Source: an uncultured Lachnospiraceae bacterium (GTDB taxonomy: Bacteria; Bacillota_A; Clostridia; Lachnospirales; Lachnospiraceae). From it: DNA of 7,126 nt. Every line of letters starts with the position of its first letter. The first letter of the stretch is position 1. The stretch covers positions 1 through 7,126 of the forward strand of contig CACZQE010000290.1 in the NCBI GenBank assembly GCA_902783205.1, given 5' to 3'. The position numbers and the translations under genes were made by a program. The notes below the pieces were generated by a model. It saw only the letters and a program-made list of their open reading frames with translations. It was not told the DNA's origin and did not search any database. This document shows, piece after piece, positions 4,958 to 7,126 of this stretch.

Positions 4958-7126
4958 ATGGCAGAACAGATTATCAAAACAGAATATTCCGATGTGATGC
5001 AGAAGTCCTACATCGATTATGCCATGAGTGTCATCTGCGCCAGGGCGCTTCCGGATGCCAGGGACGGCCTGAAGCCTGTGCAGAGGCGGGTATTATATGC
5101 CATGCAGGAGCTTGGCCTTTCTCCGGACCGGCCCCACAGGAAGTCTGCCCGTATCGTGGGAGACACCATGGGTAAATACCATCCCCACGGCGACAGCTCC
5201 ATCTATGAGGCCCTGGTGGTCATGGAGCAGGAATTTAAAAAGGGTATGCCCCTGGTGGACGGACACGGCAATTTCGGCTCCATAGAAGGAGACGGTGCGG
5301 CCGCCATGCGTTATACAGAGGCAAAGCTGCAGAAATTTACCCAGGAAGTCTATCTGAAAGACATGGATAAAAAAGTGGTGGACTTCAGGCCCAACTTTGA
5401 CGAGACGGAAAAAGAACCGGAAGTACTGCCGGTCCGTATTCCCAATCTGCTGATCAACGGAGCGGAGGGAATCGCGGTCGGCATGACCACCAATATCCCG
5501 CCCCACAATCTGGGTGAGGTAGTGGACGGAGAGATTGCCTATCTTCAGAATCCGGAAATCACCACCGGAGAACTGATGAAATATATCAAAGGACCGGATT
5601 TCCCCACAGGGGGCATTGTGGTCAATGAGAAAGAGCTGGCCCAGATCTATGAGACGGGCAGCGGAAAGCTTAAGATCAGGGGACGCCTGCACTTTGAAAA
5701 GGCAAAGGGAGGCAAGTCCAGACTGGTCATCACTGAAATTCCCTACACCATGGTAGGCGCCAATATCGGCAAGTTCATAACGGATGTGGTGGGACTGATC
5801 GAATCCAAAAAAGCACCGGAGATCGTGGATATTTCCAACGAGTCCTCCAAGGAAGGCATACGGATCGTCCTGGAACTCAGGCGCGGCGCAGATGTGGACA
5901 GGCTGGAAAACCTGCTCTACAAGAAAACACGTCTGGAAGACACCTTCGGGGTCAACATGCTGGCCATCGCTGAGGGAAGACCGGAACTCCTGAGCCTTAA
6001 GGCAGTCCTGGAAAATCACACAAAGTTCCTCTATGAGATTACTACAAGAAAATACCGGACCATGCTGGCCAGGGAGCAGGAGCAGAAAGAAATCAAAGAA
6101 GGCCTGATCAAAGCCTGTGATATCATCGATCTGATCATTGAGATCCTAAGGGGCAGCAACAGTTTAAAAGAGGCGAAAGGCTGCCTGATCAAAGGTGATA
6201 CGGGAAATATCCGCTTCAAGACGAAAAAGTCGGAGAAGGCGGCTTCCCGCCTGTCCTTCACCGAAAAACAGGCTGATGCCATCCTGGAAATGCGTCTCTA
6301 CCGCCTGATCGGCCTGGAAATCCTGGCGCTCCAGGAGGAGTACGCCTCCATTCTTAAGAAAATCCGGACTTACCAGGATATCCTTTCCAATCCGGAATCC
6401 ATGAAAAATGTGATGATCGAGGATCTTAAAAAGATCAAAAAAGACTTCGGCTTCAAGAGAAAGACAAGTCTTGTCAATGCCAAAGCGGCGGTCATCGTGG
6501 AACCGGAACCGGAGGAGAAGGAAGTCTACTTTGTCATGGACCGGTTCGGTTACGGCAAACTTCTGGACAAGTCCACCTATGAGAGAAATGAGGAGACGGT
6601 CCTGGCAGAGTTCCGCCGGATCATCCGCTGTATGACAACCGACCGGATCTGTATCTTCACCGATGCCGGCGTCATGCACCAGATCAGGGTATCCGACATT
6701 CCGGGCGGCCGCCTGCGGGACAAGGGAACCCCGATCGATAATATGTCCGGCTATGACAGCAGCAAAGAGAAGATTCTCTGCATGACATCCGACCGGAGAC
6801 TCGACAGTTCCTTCCTTTTATTTGTCACCCGCCAGGCCATGGTCAAGGTGGTCCCCGGAACCGAATACCGGTCCAAGAACAAGACCGTCCTGGCCACAAA
6901 AACCGGGGAGGGAGACAGCCTCTTATGCGTAAAACTTCTGCCGGCGGACTATACGAAACGGAAAGCATTTGTTATAATACAGAGTACAGAAGGATATTTT
7001 CTCCGGTTTGCCCTCGAGGAAGTAACGGAAAAGAAAAAAGGCGCCCTGGGTGTCCGGGGAATGAACCTGACTGACGGAGATACCGTAAGAGATGTTTATT
7101 TGTCAGGCCTGAATAAGGGAGATCCC
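4958..7126 (+). CDS. gyrA/parC: Type IIA DNA topoisomerase, DNA-cleaving A subunit (GyrA/ParC family), 3' end outside the window
   Basis: The frame is open for 723 codons to the window edge without a stop. This subunit cuts and rejoins both DNA strands through a tyrosine. The catalytic residue is Y119 in AAAMRYTEA, next to R118. The winged-helix region has [17 protein letters not shown] and [13 protein letters not shown], with S80 and E84 at the usual quinolone-contact positions. VDGHGNFGS and [17 protein letters not shown] follow and are gyrase-like. The coiled-coil gate includes [17 protein letters not shown] (from residue 438), preceded by an apparent basic insertion at about 413-431. From about residue 515 the C-terminal domain reads as beta-pinwheel blades. 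Blade 1 ([14 protein letters not shown], near 530-543) is followed by [11 protein letters not shown] instead of the GyrA box QRRGGKG, and a later GALGVRG (695-701) is a normal blade element. The missing box points to a ParC-like role. Probably only a short tail is missing, judging by typical family length. Confidence 0.94.
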   Translation, partial: MAEQIIKTEYSDVMQKSYIDYAMSVICARALPDARDGLKPVQRRVLYAMQELGLSPDRPHRKSARIVGDTMGKYHPHGDSSIYEALVVMEQEFKKGMPLVDGHGNFGSIEGDGAAAMRYTEAKLQKFTQEVYLKDMDKKVVDFRPNFDETEKEPEVLPVRIPNLLINGAEGIAVGMTTNIPPHNLGEVVDGEIAYLQNPEITTGELMKYIKGPDFPTGGIVVNEKELAQIYETGSGKLKIRGRLHFEKAKGGKSRLVITEIPYTMVGANIGKFITDVVGLIESKKAPEIVDISNESSKEGIRIVLELRRGADVDRLENLLYKKTRLEDTFGVNMLAIAEGRPELLSLKAVLENHTKFLYEITTRKYRTMLAREQEQKEIKEGLIKACDIIDLIIEILRGSNSLKEAKGCLIKGDTGNIRFKTKKSEKAASRLSFTEKQADAILEMRLYRLIGLEILALQEEYASILKKIRTYQDILSNPESMKNVMIEDLKKIKKDFGFKRKTSLVNAKAAVIVEPEPEEKEVYFVMDRFGYGKLLDKSTYERNEETVLAEFRRIIRCMTTDRICIFTDAGVMHQIRVSDIPGGRLRDKGTPIDNMSGYDSSKEKILCMTSDRRLDSSFLLFVTRQAMVKVVPGTEYRSKNKTVLATKTGEGDSLLCVKLLPADYTKRKAFVIIQSTEGYFLRFALEEVTEKKKGALGVRGMNLTDGDTVRDVYLSGLNKGDP
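6970..6978 (+). promoter_or_regulatory. Candidate extended -10 promoter inside the 3' part of the A-subunit gene
   Basis: TGTTATAAT is a perfect extended -10 (TG-n-TATAAT). No -35 is recognisable 16-18 bases upstream. In the coding frame it uses two consecutive ATA isoleucine codons, in a gene that otherwise prefers ATC. It would serve whatever gene lies beyond the window. A chance match is quite possible. Confidence 0.25.

Noticed and set aside
5093..6019. Minus-strand open frame of about 308 codons opposite the A-subunit gene
   Set aside because: It is antisense to a conserved catalytic core and its composition is typical of a shadow frame.
1..7126. Search for mobile elements, CRISPR repeats, tRNA or rRNA genes and defence-type genes
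   Set aside because: No long repeats, transposase motifs, spaced direct repeats or RNA-gene signatures were seen. The content is housekeeping chromosome throughout.

Overview
The window is a stretch of ordinary chromosome from a Gram-positive bacterium, most likely a moderate-GC member of the Clostridia (Lachnospiraceae-like). The evidence is the strong AGGAGG-type ribosome sites, the sequence character of the MurF and topoisomerase proteins, and the aspartate-aminotransferase type. The species assignment is inference, since no rRNA or other definitive marker is present. All genes read on the plus strand, and nearly all the DNA is coding. I see no insertion sequence, prophage, CRISPR, tRNA or rRNA.

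Layout: (1) bases 1-96 are the 3' end of an unidentified gene. (2) Bases 97-194 are a short intergenic region with a perfect 10-bp inverted repeat that overlaps the -35 of a plausible sigma-A promoter. (3) Bases 195-1484 encode a class I PLP aminotransferase of the aspartate aminotransferase (AspT-like) type. (4) Bases 1485-1630 are an intergenic leader with a good promoter match and a long stem-loop; one arm of the stem-loop can also pair with the murF Shine-Dalgarno region. (5) Bases 1631-3055 are murF, the last cytoplasmic peptide-adding ligase of peptidoglycan synthesis. (6) Bases 3039-4949 are a GyrB/ParE-type topoisomerase ATPase subunit overlapping murF by 17 bases. (7) Bases 4958-7126 are the matching GyrA/ParC-type DNA-cleaving subunit, which starts 8 bases after the previous stop codon and runs off the window.

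The last three genes look like one translationally coupled operon. The two topoisomerase subunits would form one A2B2 type IIA enzyme. The B subunit reads as gyrase-like, but the A subunit has no recognisable GyrA box (QRRGGKG), the motif that lets gyrase wrap DNA and supercoil. The pair is therefore best read as a topoisomerase IV-like or relaxing/decatenating paralogue rather than the main gyrase. A cell-wall ligase and a probable decatenase in one transcript would tie wall growth to chromosome segregation, but that link is inference. I found no clearly new biological system. The best leads are the murF leader with its two possible pairings, the missing GyrA box together with a basic insertion in the A subunit, and the murF-topoisomerase gene order.
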